Assembly (NCBI GenBank): GCA_949318235.1
Contig: OX439135.1
Span: 27,908,587-27,972,586, forward strand
Source of the DNA: Ecdyonurus torrentis
Taxonomy: Eukaryota; Arthropoda; Insecta; Ephemeroptera; Heptageniidae
Length of the DNA stretch: 64,000 nt
Direction: 5' to 3'
Made by a program: the position numbers and the translations under genes. Each line of letters starts with the position of its first letter. The first letter of the stretch is position 1. Below are positions 1 to 12,200 of this stretch, piece after piece. The notes beneath the pieces were generated by a model. It searched no databases, was not told the DNA's origin, and was given only the letters and a program-made list of their open reading frames with translations.

Positions 1-42
1 GAAACAAAATTGAGAAAAAAAAAATTTCGAAAAAAATTGTGT

Positions 43-59
43 TTTTCAGATTCTGAAAA
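43..59. other. Dyad symmetry element 1 (7-bp arms, 3-base centre)
   Basis: TTTTCAG, then ATT, then CTGAAAA form a perfect 7-bp inverted repeat around three bases. The element is present at the same phase in nearly every monomer. The centre varies (ATT, TTT, AGT, TTA) while the arms are mostly kept. Type J monomers carry TAG-ATT-CTA, in which both arms changed and pairing is kept. Types with CAG-TTT-CAG or CAG-TTT-TTG break or weaken it, so it is not invariant. It could be a protein-binding palindrome or a hairpin in a satellite transcript; nothing here shows which. Confidence 0.6.
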
Positions 60-259
60 CGATTTTTGATGATATCTCAGAAACTAATAATGCTACAGAC
101 TTACGGTTTGAACTGAAATGTATCACTTTGAAATGTCTTATAAAAAGTTTATAACACTTTAGTCGCAAAAACTAAAACTTTCTTAGTATTTGAGAATTTT
201 CGAATTGTCTTGCCGAAAACTATAGCATTGTAGCCCATATGAAGAAAAAAAAAGTTTGT

Positions 260-269
260 AACTCGAGTT
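260..269. other. Palindrome AACTCGAGTT, recurrent in most monomers
   Basis: This is a perfect 10-bp palindrome with a CTCGAG core, found at the same phase in most full monomers. Types D and J carry AACTTGAGTT, and some H-related types carry AACTCGAAGTCC, so it is lost in whole lineages. It is also the right-hand side of the deletion that made the truncated T monomers. Because CTCGAG is the XhoI site, cutting would give a monomer-sized ladder with gaps at the D, J and H types. Confidence 0.7.
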
Positions 270-1204
270 CTAATTGAGATGTAAAGTTGTGGTTTTGAAA
301 TAAAGTGATGCAAAACGCTCTATAGTACTAAATTCATCTCTAGAAACAAATTTGAGAAAAATAATTTTTCCAAAAAAAATGTGTATTCAGTTTCTGAAAA
401 CGATTTTTGATGATATCTCAGAAACTAATAATGCTACAGACTTACGGTTTGAACTGAAATGTATCACTTTGAAATGTCTAACGAAAAGTTTATAACACTT
501 AAGTCGCAAAAATTAAAACTTTCTCAGTTTTTGAGAACTTTCGAATTTTCTTACCGAAGTCTATAGCATTGTAGCCCATATGAAGAAAAAAAAAGTTTGT
601 AACTCGAGTTCTAATTGAGATGTAAAGTTGTGGTTTTGAAATAAAGTGATGCAAAACGCTCTATAGTACTAAATTCACCTCTAGAAACAAAATTGAGAAA
701 AAAAATTTTTCGAAAAAAATTGTGTTTTTCAGATTCTGAAAACGATTTTTGATGATATCTCAGAAACTAATGATGCTACAGACTTACGGTTTAAACTGAA
801 ATCTATCACTTTGAAATGTCTTACTAAAAGTTTATTACACTTTAGTCGCAAAAATTAAAACTTTCTCAGATTTTGAGAATTTTCTAATTTTCTTACCGAT
901 GTCTATAGCATTGTAGCCCATATGAAGAAAAAAAAAGTTTGTAACTCGAGTTTTAATTGAGATGGAAAGTTGTGGTTTTGAAAAAAAGTGATGCCAAACG
1001 CTCTATAGTACTACATTCACCTCTAGAAAAAAAATTGAGAAAAATTTTTTTTCGAAAAAAATTGTGTTTTTCAGATTCTGAAAACGATTTTTGTTGATAT
1101 CTCAGAAAATAATAATGCTACAGACTTACGATTTGAACTGAAATGTATCACTTTGAAATGTCTTATGAAAAGTTTATAACACTTTAGTCGCAAAAACTAA
1201 AACT

Positions 1205-1221
1205 TTCTCAGTTTTTGAGAA
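1205..1221. other. Dyad symmetry element 2 (6-bp arms, 5-base centre)
   Basis: TTCTCA, then GTTTT, then TGAGAA form a perfect 6-bp inverted repeat in the D-type monomer starting at 1026 and in many other types. Types A, E and I carry TTCTTA-GTATT-TGAGAA, with one non-Watson-Crick position (T opposite G). A further set, for example 23231-23247, carries TTCTTA-GTATT-TAAGAA, where the second change restores full pairing. L-type monomers carry TTCTCA-GTTTT-TGAAAA, again with one mismatch. AT-rich DNA produces short dyads by chance, so function is unproven. Confidence 0.55.
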
Positions 1222-2734
1222 TTTTCGAATTTTCTAACAGAAGTCTATAGCATTGTAGCCCATATAAAGAAAAAAAAAGTGTGTAACTTGAGTTCTAATT
1301 GAGATGTAAAGTTGTGGTTTTGAAATAAAGTGATGCAAAACGCTCTATAGTACTAAATTTACCTCTAGAAACAAAATTGAGAAAAAAAAAATTTCGGAAA
1401 AAATTGTGTTTTTCAGATTCTGAAAACGATTTTTGATGATATCTCAGAAACTAATAATGCTACAGACTTACGATTTGAACTGAAATGTATCACTTTGAAA
1501 TGTCTTATGAAAAGTTTATAACCTTTAAGTCGCAAAAACTAAAACTTTCTTAGTATTTGAGAATTTTCGAATTTTCTTACCGAAGTCTATTGCATTGTAG
1601 CCCATATAAAGAAAAAAAAGTTTGTAACTCGAGTTCTAATTGAGATGTAAAGTTGTGGTTTTGAAATAAAGTGATGCAAAACTCTCTATAAAACTAAATT
1701 CACCTCTAGAAACAAAATTGAGAAAAAATTTTTTTCGAAAAAAATTGTGTTTTTCAGATTCTGAAAACGATTTTTGATGATATCTCAGAAACTAATAATG
1801 CTACAGACTTACGGTTTGAACTGAAATGTATCACTTTGAAATGTCTTATGAAAAGTTTATAACACTTAAGTTGCAAAAATTAAAACTTTCTCAGTTTTTG
1901 AGAACTTTTGAATTTTCTTACCGAAGTCTATAGCATTGTAGCCTATATGAAGAAAAAAAAAGTTTGTAACTTGAGTTCTAATTGAGATGTAAAGTTGTGG
2001 TTTTGAAATATAGTGATGCAAAACGCTCTATAGTACTAAATTTACCTCTAGAAACAAAATTGAGAAAAAAATTTTTTCGAAAAAAATTGTGTTTTTCAGA
2101 TTCTGAAAACGATTTTTGATGATATCTCAGAAACTAATAATGCTACAGACTTACGGTTTGAACTGAAATGTATCACTTTGAAATGTCTTATGAAAAGGTT
2201 ATATAACTTTAGTCGCAAAAACTAAAACTTTCTCAGTTTTTGAGAATTTTCGAATTTTCTTACCGAAGTCTATAGCATTGTAGCCCATATGAAGAAATAA
2301 AAAGTTTGTAACTCGAGTTCTAAATGAGATGGTAAGTTGTGGTTTTGAAATAAAGTGATGCAAAACGCTCTATAGTACTAAATTCACCTCTAGAAACAAA
2401 ATTGAGAAAAAAAAATTTTTCGAAAAAAATTGTGTTTTTAGATTCTGAAAACGATTTTTGATGATATCTCAAAAACTAATAATGCTACAGACTTACGGTT
2501 TGAACTGAAATGTATCATTCTGAAATGTCTAACGAAAAGTTTATTACACTTTAGTCGCAAAAAATAAAACTTTCTCAGTTTTTGAGAATTTTCGTATATT
2601 CTTACCGAAGTCTATAGCATTGTAGCCCATATGAAGAAAAAAAAATTTTGTAACTCGAGTTTTAAATGAGAAAGAAAGTTGCGGTTTTGAAATAAAGTGA
2701 TGCAAAACGCTCTATAGTTTTAAATTCACCTCTA

Positions 2735-5700
2735 GAAACAAATTTGAGAAAAATAATTTTTCCAAAAAAATTGTGTTTTTCAGTTTCTGAAAACGATTTT
2801 TGATGAAATCTCAGAAACTAATAATGCTACAGACTTACGGTTTCAACTGAAATATATCACTTTGAAATGTCTTATGAAAAGTTTATAACATTTTAGTCGC
2901 AAAAACTAAAACTTTCTTAGTATTTGAGAATTTTCGAATTTTCTTGCCGAAAACTATAGCATTGTAGCCCATATGAAGAAAATAAAAGTTTGTAACTCGA
3001 GTTCTAATTGAGATGTAAAGTTGTGGTTTTGAAATAAAGTGATGCAAAACGCTCTATAGTACTAAATTCACCTCTAGAAACAAAATTGAGAAAAAAAAAA
3101 TTTCGAAAAAAATTGTGTTTTTTAGATTCTAAAAACGATTTTTGATGATATCTCAGAAACTAATAATGCTACAGACTTACGGTTTGAACTAAAATGTATC
3201 ACTTTGAAATGTCTAATGAAAAGTTTATAACACTTTAGTCGCAAAAACTAAAACTTTCTCAGTTTTTGAGAATTTTCGAATTTTCTTACCGAAGTTTATA
3301 GCATTGTAGCCCATATGAAGAAAAAAAAGGTTTGTAACTTGAGTTCTAATTGAGATGTAAAGTTGTGGTTTAGAAATAAAGTGATGCAAAACGCTCTATA
3401 GTACTAAATTTACCTCTAGAAACAAAATTGAGAAAAAAAAATTTTCGAAAAAAATTGTGTTTTTCAGATTCTGAAAACAATTTTTGATGATATCTCAGAA
3501 ACTAATAATGCTACAGACTTACGGTTTGAACTGAAATGTATCACTTTGAAATGTCTTATAAAAAGTTTATAACACTTTAGTCGCAAAAACTAAAACTTTC
3601 TTAGTATTTGAGAATTTTCGAATTGTCTTGCCGAAAACTATAGCATTGTAGCCCATATGAAGAAAAAAAAAGTTTGTAACTCGAGTTCTAATTGAGATGT
3701 AAAGTTGTGGTTTTGAAATAAAATGATGCAAAACGCTCTATAGTACTAAATTCATCTCTAGAAACAAATTTGAGAAAAATAATTTTTCCAAAAAAAATGT
3801 GTTTTTCAGTTTCTGAAAACGATTTTTGATGATATCTCAGAAACTAATAATGCTACAGACTTACGGTTTGAACTGAAATGTATCACTTTGAAATGTCTAA
3901 CGAAAAGTTTATAACACTTAAGTCGCAAAAATTAAAACTTTCTCAGTTTTTGAGAACTTTCGAATTTTCTTACCGAAGTCTATAGCATTGTAGCCAATAT
4001 GAAGAAAAAAAAAGTTTGTAACTCGAGTTCTAATTGAGATGTAAAGTTGTGGTTTTGAAATAAAGTGATGCAAAACGCTCTATAGTACTAAATTCACCTC
4101 TAGAAACAAAATTGAGAAAAAAAAAATTTTCGAAAAAAATTGTGTTTTTCAGATTCTGAAAACGATTTTTGATGATATCTCAGAAACTAATGATGCTACA
4201 GACTTACGGTTTAAACTGAAATCTATCACTTTGAAATGTCTTACTAAAAGTTTATTACACTTTAGTCGCAAAAATTAAAACTTTCTCAGTTTTTGAGAAT
4301 TTTCTAATTTTCTTACCGATGTCTATAGCATTGTAGCCCATATGAAGAAAAAAAAAGTTTGTAACTCGAGTTTTAATTGAGATGGAAAGTTGTGGTTTTG
4401 AAAAAAAGTGATGCCAAACGCTCTATAGTACTACATTCACCTCTAGAAAAAAAATTGAGAAAAAATTTTTTTCGAAAAAAATTGTGTTTTTCAGATTCTG
4501 AAAACGATTTTTGTTGATATCTCAGAAAATAATAATGCTACAGACTTACGATTTGAACTGAAATGTATCACTTTGAAATGTCTTATGAAAAGTTTATAAC
4601 ACTTTAGTCGCAAAAACTAAAACTTTCTCAGTTTTTGAGAATTTTCGAATTTTCTAACAGAAGTCTATAGCATTGTAGCCCATATAAAGAAAAAAAAAGT
4701 GTGTAACTTGAGTTCTAATTGAGATGTAAAGTTGTGGTTTTGAAATAAAGTGATGCAAAACGCTCTATAGTACTAAATTTACCTCTAGAAACAAAATTGA
4801 GAAAAAAAAAATTTCGGAAAAAATTGTGTTTTTCAGATTCTGAAAACGATTTTTGATGATATCTCAGAAACTAATAATGCTACAGACTTACGATTTGAAC
4901 TGAAATGTATCACTTTGAAATGTCTTATGAAAAGTTTATAACCTTTTAGTCGCAAAAACTAAAACTTTCTTAGTATTTGAGAATTTTCGAATTTTCTTAC
5001 CGAAGTCTATTGCATTGTAGCCCATATAAAGAAAAAAAAGTTTGTAACTCGAGTTCTAATTGAGATGTAAAGTTGTGGTTTTGAAATAAAGTGATGCAAA
5101 ACTCTCTATAAAACTAAATTCACCTCTAGAAACAAAATGGAGAAAAAAAATTTTTCGAAAAAAATTGTGTTTTTCAGATTCTGAAAACGATTTTTGATGA
5201 TATCTCAGAAACTATAAATGCTACAGACTTACGATTTGAACTGAAATGTATCACTTTGAAATGTCTTATGAAAAGTTTATAACACTTTAGTCGCAAAAAC
5301 TAAAACTTTCTCAGTTTTTGAGAATTTTCGAATTTTCTAACAGAAGTCTATAGCATTGTAGCCCATATAAAGAAAAAAAAAGTGTGTAACTTGAGTTCTA
5401 ATTAAGATGGAAAGTTGTAGTTTTGAAATAAAGAGATGCAAAACGCTCTATAGTACTAAATTCACCTCTAGAAACAACATTGAGAAAAAAAAATTTCGAA
5501 AAAAATTGTGTTTTTCAGATTCTGAAAACGATTTTTGATGATATCTCAGAAACAATTAATGCTACAGACTTACGGTTTTAACTGAAATGTATTACTTTGA
5601 AATGGCTTATAAAAAGTTTATTACATTTTAGTCGCAAAAAAAAACTTTCTCAGTTTTTGAAAATTTTAGTATTTGCTTACCGAAGTCTATAGCATTGTAG

Positions 5701-8700
5701 CCCATATGAAGAAAAAAAAAGTTTGTAACTCGAGTTTTAATTGAGAAAGAAAGTTGCGGTTTTGAAATAAAGCGATGCAAAACGCTCTATAGTTTTAAAT
5801 TCACCTCTAGAAACAAATTTGAGAAAAATAATTTTTCCAAAAAAATTGTGTTTTTCAGTTTCTGAAAACGATTTTTGATGAAATCTCAGAAACTAATAAT
5901 GCTACAGACTTACGGTTTAAACTGAAATATATCACTTTGAAATGTCTTATGAAAAGTTTATAACATTTTAGTCGCAAAAACTAAAACTTTCTTAGTATTT
6001 GAGAATTTTCGAATTGTCTTGCCGAAAACTATAGCATTGTAGCCCATATGAAGAAAAAAAAAGTTTGTAACTCGAGTTCTAATTGAGATGTAAAGTTGTG
6101 GTTTTGAAATAAAGTGATGCAAAACGCTCTATAGTACTAAATTCATCTCTAGAAACAAATTTGAGAAAAATAATTTTTCCAAAAAAAATGTGTTTTTCAG
6201 TTTCTGAAAACGATTTTTGATGATATCTCAGGAACTAATAATGCTACAGACTTACGGTTTGAACTGAAATGTATCACTTTGAAATGTCTAACGAAAAGTT
6301 TATAACACTTAAGTCGCAAAAATTAAAACTTTCTCAGTTTTTGAGAACTTTCGAATTTTCTTACCGAAGTCTATAGCATTGTAGCCCATATGAAGAAAAA
6401 AAAAGTTTGTAACTCGAGTTCTAATTGAGATGTAAAGTTGTGGTTTTGAAATAAAGTGATGCAAAACGCTCTATAGTACTAAATTCACCTCTAGAAACAA
6501 AATTGAGAAAAAAAAATTTTCGAAAAAAATTGTGTTTTTCAGATTCTGAAAACGATTTTTGATGATATCTCAGAAACTAATGATGCTACAGACTTACGGT
6601 TTAAACTGAAATCTATCACTTTGAAATGTCTTACTAAAAGTTTATTACACTTTAGTCGCAAAAATTAAAACTTTCTCAGTTTTTGAGAATTTTCGAATTT
6701 TCTTACCGAAGTTTATAGCATTGTAGCCCATATTAAGAAAAAAAAAGTTTCTTACTCGAGTTCTAATTGAGATGTAAAGTTGTGGTTTTAAAATAAATTG
6801 ATGCAAAACGCTCTATAGTACTAAATTCATCTCTAGAAACAAAATTGAGAAAAAAAATTTTTCGAAAAAAATTGTGTTTTTCAGTTTTTGAAAACGATTT
6901 TTGATGATATCTCAGGAACTAATAATGCTACAGACTTACGGTTTGAACTGAAATGTATTACTTTAAAATGTCTAACGAAAAGTTTATAACACTTAAGTCG
7001 CAAAAATTTAAACTTTCTCAGTTTTTGAGAACTTTCGAATTTTCTTACCGAAGTCTATAGCATTGTAGCCCATATGAAGAAAAAAAAAGTTTGTAACTCG
7101 AGTTCTAATTGAGATGTAAAGATGTGGTTTTGAAATAAAGTGATGCAAAACGCTCTATAGTACTAAATTCACCTCTAGAAACAAAATTGAGAAAAAAAAA
7201 ATTTCGAAAAAAATTGTGTTTTTCAGATTCTGAAAACGATTTTTGATGATATCTCAGAAACTAATGATGCTACAGACTTACGGTTTAAACTGAAATCTAT
7301 CACTTTGAAATGTCTTACTAAAAGTTTATTACACTTTAGTCGCAAAAATTAAAACTTTCTCAGTTTTTGAGAATTTTCGAATTTTCTTACCGAAGTTTAT
7401 AGCATTGTAGCCCATATTAAGAAAAAAAAAGTTTCTTACTCGAGTTCTAATTGAGATGTAAAGTTGTGGTTTTAAAATAAATTGATGCAAAACGCTCTAT
7501 AGTACTAAATTCATCTCTAGAAACAAAATTGAGAAAAAAAAATTTTCGAAAAAAATTGTGTTTTTCAGTTTTTGAAAACGATTTTTGATGATATCTCAGA
7601 AACTAATAATGCTACAGACTTACGGTTTGAACTGAAATGTATCACTTTGAAATGTCTTATGAAAAGTTTATAACACTTTAGTCGCAAAAACTAAAACTTT
7701 CTCAGTTTTTGAGAATTTTCGAATTTTCTAACAGAAGTCTATAGCATTGTAGCCCATATAAAGAAAAAAAAAGTGTGTAACTTGAGTTCTAATTGAGATG
7801 TAAAGTTGTGGTTTTGAAATAAAGTGATGCAAAACGCTCTATAGTACTAAATTTACCTCTAGAAACAAAATTGAGAAAAAAAAAATTTCGGAAAAAATTG
7901 TGTTTTTCAGATTCTGAAAACGATTTTTGATGATATCTCAGAAACTAATAATGCTACAGACTTACGATTTGAACTGAAATGTATCACTTTGAAATGTCTT
8001 ATGAAAAGTTTATAACACTTTAGTCGCAAAAACTAAAACTTTCTCAGTTTTTGAGAATTTTCGAATTTTCTAACAGAAGTCTATAGCATTGTAGCCCATA
8101 TAAAGAAAAAAAAAGTGTGTAACTTGAGTTCTAATTGAGATGTAAAGTTGTGGTTTTGAAATAAAGTGATGCAAAACGCTCTATAGTACTAAATTTACCT
8201 CTAGAAACAAAATTGAGAAAAAAAAAATTTCGGAAAAAATTGTGTTTTTCAGATTCTGAAAACGATTTTTGATGATATCTCAGAAACTAATAATGCTACA
8301 GACTTACGATTTGAACTGAAATGTATCACTTTGAAATGTCTTATGAAAAGTTTATAACCTTTTAGTCGCAAAAACTAAAACTTTCTTAGTATTTGAGAAT
8401 TTTCGAATTTTCTTACCGAAGTCTATTGCATTGTAGCCCATGTAAATAAAAAAAAGTTTGTAACTCGAGTTCTAATTGAGATGTAAAGTTGTGGTTTTGA
8501 AATAAAGTGATGCAAAACTCTCTATAAAACTAAATTCACCTCTAGAAACAAAATGGAGAAAAAAAATTTTTCGAAAAAAATTGTGTTTTTCAGATTCTGA
8601 AAACGATTTTTGATGATATCTCAGAAACTATAAATGCTACAGACTTACGATTTGAACTGAAATGTATCACTTTGAAATGTCTTATGAAAAGTTTATAACA

Positions 8701-9226
8701 CTTTAGTCGCAAAAACTAAAACTTTCTCAGTTTTTGAGAATTTTCGAATTTTCTAACAGAAGTCTATAGCATTGTAGCCCATATAAAGAAAAAAAAAGTG
8801 TGTAACTTGAGTTCTAATTAAGATGGAAAGTTGTAGTTTTGAAATAAAGTGATGCAAAACGCTCTATAGTACTAAATTCACCTCTAGAAACAACATTGAG
8901 AAAAAAAAATTTCGAAAAAAATCGTGTTTTTCAGATTCTGAAAACGATTTTTGATGATATCTCAGAAACAATTAATGCTACAGACTTACGGTTTTAACTG
9001 AAATGTATCACTTTAAAATGGCTTATAAAAAGTTTATTACATTTTAGTCGCAAAAAAAAACTTTCTCAGTTTTTGAAAATTTTAGTATTTGCTTACCGAA
9101 GTCTATAGCATTGTAGCCCATATGAAGAAAAAAAAAAGTTTGTAACTCGAGTTTTAATTGAGAAAGAAAGTTGCGGTTTTGAAATAAAGTGATGCAAAAC
9201 GCTCTATAGTTTTAAATTCACCTCTA
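2735..9226. repeat. 19-monomer higher-order repeat, copy 1 (6,492 bp)
   Basis: Nineteen monomers in the order I J A B C D E K L I/A B M N M N/D E/D E K L. The next copy starts at 9227 with the same I monomer. Rare private markers recur at exactly the same offset: for example GAAAACAATTTTT at 3478 and 9970 (shift 6,492), and the GCCAATATG variant in the B monomers near 4000 and 10490. The two copies look almost identical up to the fifteenth monomer. Some members are mosaics: the tenth begins as I and ends as A. A dimer subrepeat (M N M N) lies inside at 6494-7861. Confidence 0.9.
6494..7861. repeat. Nested dimer repeat M-N-M-N within the 19-mer
   Basis: Four monomers start at 6494, 6836, 7178 and 7520. 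The first and third are M type (GATGATG, CATATTAAG, TTTCTTACTCGAG, AAATAAATTGATGC) and nearly identical. The second and fourth start as N type (CAGTTTTTGAAAACG), but the fourth switches part-way to a D-type back half (CTAACAGAAG, CATATAAAG). This is a tandem duplication of a 684-bp dimer followed by a recombination inside the last monomer. The same arrangement recurs one HOR copy later, near 12986-14011, where the fourth member ends differently. Confidence 0.8.
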
Positions 9227-12200
9227 GAAACAAATTTGAGAAAAATAATTTTTCCAAAAAAATTGTGTTTTTCAGTTTCTGAAAACGATTTTTGATGAAA
9301 TCTCAGAAACTAATAATGCTACAGACTTACGGTTTCAACTGAAATATATCACTTTGAAATGTCTTATGAAAAGTTTATAACATTTTAGTCGCAAAAACTA
9401 AAACTTTCTTAGTATTTGAGAATTTTCGAATTTTCTTGCCGAAAACTATAGCATTGTAGCCCATATGAAGAAAATAAAAGTTTGTAACTCGAGTTCTAAT
9501 TGAGATGTAAAGTTGTGGTTTTGAAATAAAGTGATGCAAAACGCTCTATAGTACTAAATTCACCTCTAGAAACAAAATTGAGAAAAAAAAAATTTCGAAA
9601 AAAATTGTGTTTTTTAGATTCTAAAAACGATTTTTGATGATATCTCAGAAACTAATAATGCTACAGACTTACGGTTTGAACTAAAATGTATCACTTTGAA
9701 ATGTCTAATGAAAAGTTTATAACACTTTAGTCGCAAAAACTAAAACTTTCTCAGTTTTTGAGAATTTTCGAATTTTCTTACCGAAGTTTATAGCATTGTA
9801 GCCCATATGAAGAAAAAAAAGGTTTGTAACTTGAGTTCTAATTGAGATGTAAAGTTGTGGTTTAGAAATAAAGTGATGCAAAACGCTCTATAGTACTAAA
9901 TTTACCTCTAGAAACAAAATTGAGAAAAAAAAATTTTCGAAAAAAATTGTGTTTTTCAGATTCTGAAAACAATTTTTGATGATATCTCAGAAACTAATAA
10001 TGCTACAGACTTACGGTTTGAACTGAAATGTATCACTTTGAAATGTCTTATAAAAAGTTTATAACACTTTAGTCGCAAAAACTAAAACTTTCTTAGTATT
10101 TGAGAATTTTCGAATTGTCTTGCCGAAAACTATAGCATTGTAGCCCATATGAAGAAAAAAAAAGTTTGTAACTCGAGTTCTAATTGAGATGTAAAGTTGT
10201 GGTTTTGAAATAAAATGATGCAAAACGCTCTATAGTACTAAATTCATCTCTAGAAACAAATTTGAGAAAAATAATTTTTCCAAAAAAAATGTGTTTTTCA
10301 GTTTCTGAAAACGATTTTTGATGATATCTCAGAAACTAATAATGCTACAGACTTACGGTTTGAACTGAAATGTATCACTTTGAAATGTCTAACGAAAAGT
10401 TTATAACACTTAAGTCGCAAAAATTAAAACTTTCTCAGTTTTTGAGAACTTTCGAATTTTCTTACCGAAGTCTATAGCATTGTAGCCAATATGAAGAAAA
10501 AAAAAGTTTGTAACTCGAGTTCTAATTGAGATGTAAAGTTGTGGTTTTGAAATAAAGTGATGCAAAACGCTCTATAGTACTAAATTCACCTCTAGAAACA
10601 AAATTGAGAAAAAAAAAATTTTCGAAAAAAATTGTGTTTTTCAGATTCTGAAAACGATTTTTGATGATATCTCAGAAACTAATGATGCTACAGACTTACG
10701 GTTTAAACTGAAATCTATCACTTTGAAATGTCTTACTAAAAGTTTATTACACTTTAGTCGCAAAAATTAAAACTTTCTCAGTTTTTGAGAATTTTCTAAT
10801 TTTCTTACCGATGTCTATAGCATTGTAGCCCATATGAAGAAAAAAAAAGTTTGTAACTCGAGTTTTAATTGAGATGGAAAGTTGTGGTTTTGAAAAAAAG
10901 TGATGCCAAACGCTCTATAGTACTACATTCACCTCTAGAAAAAAAATTGAGAAAAAATTTTTTTCGAAAAAAATTGTGTTTTTCAGATTCTGAAAACGAT
11001 TTTTGTTGATATCTCAGAAAATAATAATGCTACAGACTTACGATTTGAACTGAAATGTATCACTTTGAAATGTCTTATGAAAAGTTTATAACACTTTAGT
11101 CGCAAAAACTAAAACTTTCTCAGTTTTTGAGAATTTTCGAATTTTCTAACAGAAGTCTATAGCATTGTAGCCCATATAAAGAAAAAAAAAGTGTGTAACT
11201 TGAGTTCTAATTGAGATGTAAAGTTGTGGTTTTGAAATAAAGTGATGCAAAACGCTCTATAGTACTAAATTTACCTCTAGAAACAAAATTGAGAAAAAAA
11301 AAATTTCGGAAAAAATTGTGTTTTTCAGATTCTGAAAACGATTTTTGATGATATCTCAGAAACTAATAATGCTACAGACTTACGATTTGAACTGAAATGT
11401 ATCACTTTGAAATGTCTTATGAAAAGTTTATAACCTTTTAGTCGCAAAAACTAAAACTTTCTTAGTATTTGAGAATTTTCGAATTTTCTTACCGAAGTCT
11501 ATTGCATTGTAGCCCATATAAAGAAAAAAAAGTTTGTAACTCGAGTTCTAATTGAGATGTAAAGTTGTGGTTTTGAAATAAAGTGATGCAAAACTCTCTA
11601 TAAAACTAAATTCACCTCTAGAAACAAAATGGAGAAAAAAAAATTTTCGAAAAAAATTGTGTTTTTCAGATTCTGAAAACGATTTTTGATGATATCTCAG
11701 AAACTATAAATGCTACAGACTTACGATTTGAACTGAAATGTATCACTTTGAAATGTCTTATGAAAAGTTTATAACACTTTAGTCGCAAAAACTAAAACTT
11801 TCTCAGTTTTTGAGAATTTTCGAATTTTCTAACAGAAGTCTATAGCATTGTAGCCCATATAAAGAAAAAAAAAGTGTGTAACTTGAGTTCTAATTAAGAT
11901 GGAAAGTTGTAGTTTTGAAATAAAGAGATGCAAAACGCTCTATAGTACTAAATTCACCTCTAGAAACAACATTGAGAAAAAAAAATTTCGAAAAAAATTG
12001 TGTTTTTCAGATTCTGAAAACGATTTTTGATGATATCTCAGAAACAATTAATGCTACAGACTTACGGTTTTAACTGAAATGTATTACTTTGAAATGGCTT
12101 ATAAAAAGTTTATTACATTTTAGTCGCAAAAAAAAACTTTCTCAGTTTTTGAAAATTTTAGTATTTGCTTACCGAAGTCTATAGCATTGTAGCCCATATG

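Larger units (their letters stand above)
1..342. repeat. Reference monomer (type A) with internal substructure
   Basis: I use this first copy, from GAAAC to the next GAAAC, as the reference phase; the true biological phase is unknown. It holds A-tracts at about 16-24 and 245-253, a dyad at 43-59, the conserved blocks AATGCTACAGA (near 90) and GCATTGTAGCCCATAT (near 225-240), the palindrome AACTCGAGTT at 260-269, TAGTACTA at 323-330 and TCTAGA at 339-344, which spans the monomer border. Within the monomer, the stretches starting near 27 and near 163 resemble each other base by base with an offset of 135-148, and a third partial similarity starts near 308. The monomer may therefore descend from an older unit of about 140 bp. 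Type A is marked by GTCTTGCCGAAAAC and TCTTATAAAAAG, and recurs at 3419, 9911, 19817, 36727, 47297, 49688 and 51055 (some approximate). Confidence 0.85.
1..2734. repeat. Left end block: eight monomers, A B C D E plus three mixed types
   Basis: Monomers start at 1, 343, 684, 1026, 1368, 1709, 2051 and 2393. The first five have the order A, B, C, D, E and match 3419-5127 at a shift of 3,418 bp (ten monomers), so this is the right part of a further HOR copy that continues off the left edge. The monomer at 1709 is mosaic (D/E-like front, B-like CACTTAAG and GAACTTTTGAATT back). The one at 2051 carries GGTTATATAAC, otherwise seen only near 26.9-33.5 kb. The one at 2393 is H type with a tail (GAGAAAGAAAGTTGCGG) typical of what precedes I-type monomers. 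No gene is present. Confidence 0.85.

Noticed and set aside
65..90. Hammerhead ribozyme, suggested by TGATGA followed by GAAAC and by known ribozyme-bearing satellites of ~330 bp in other animals
   Set aside because: The core needs CUGAUGA; here the base before UGAUGA is U, removing the essential C. The seven bases between the core pieces (TATCTCA) cannot form stem II. I found no CTGATGA in either strand of the consensus.
143..165. TATA-like promoter (GTTTATAAC followed by A-rich DNA) in each monomer
   Set aside because: AT-rich DNA gives such matches by chance, and several monomer types alter it (TTTATTAC, GGTTATATAAC, TAACCTTT) with no sign of constraint. No transcript evidence is available here.
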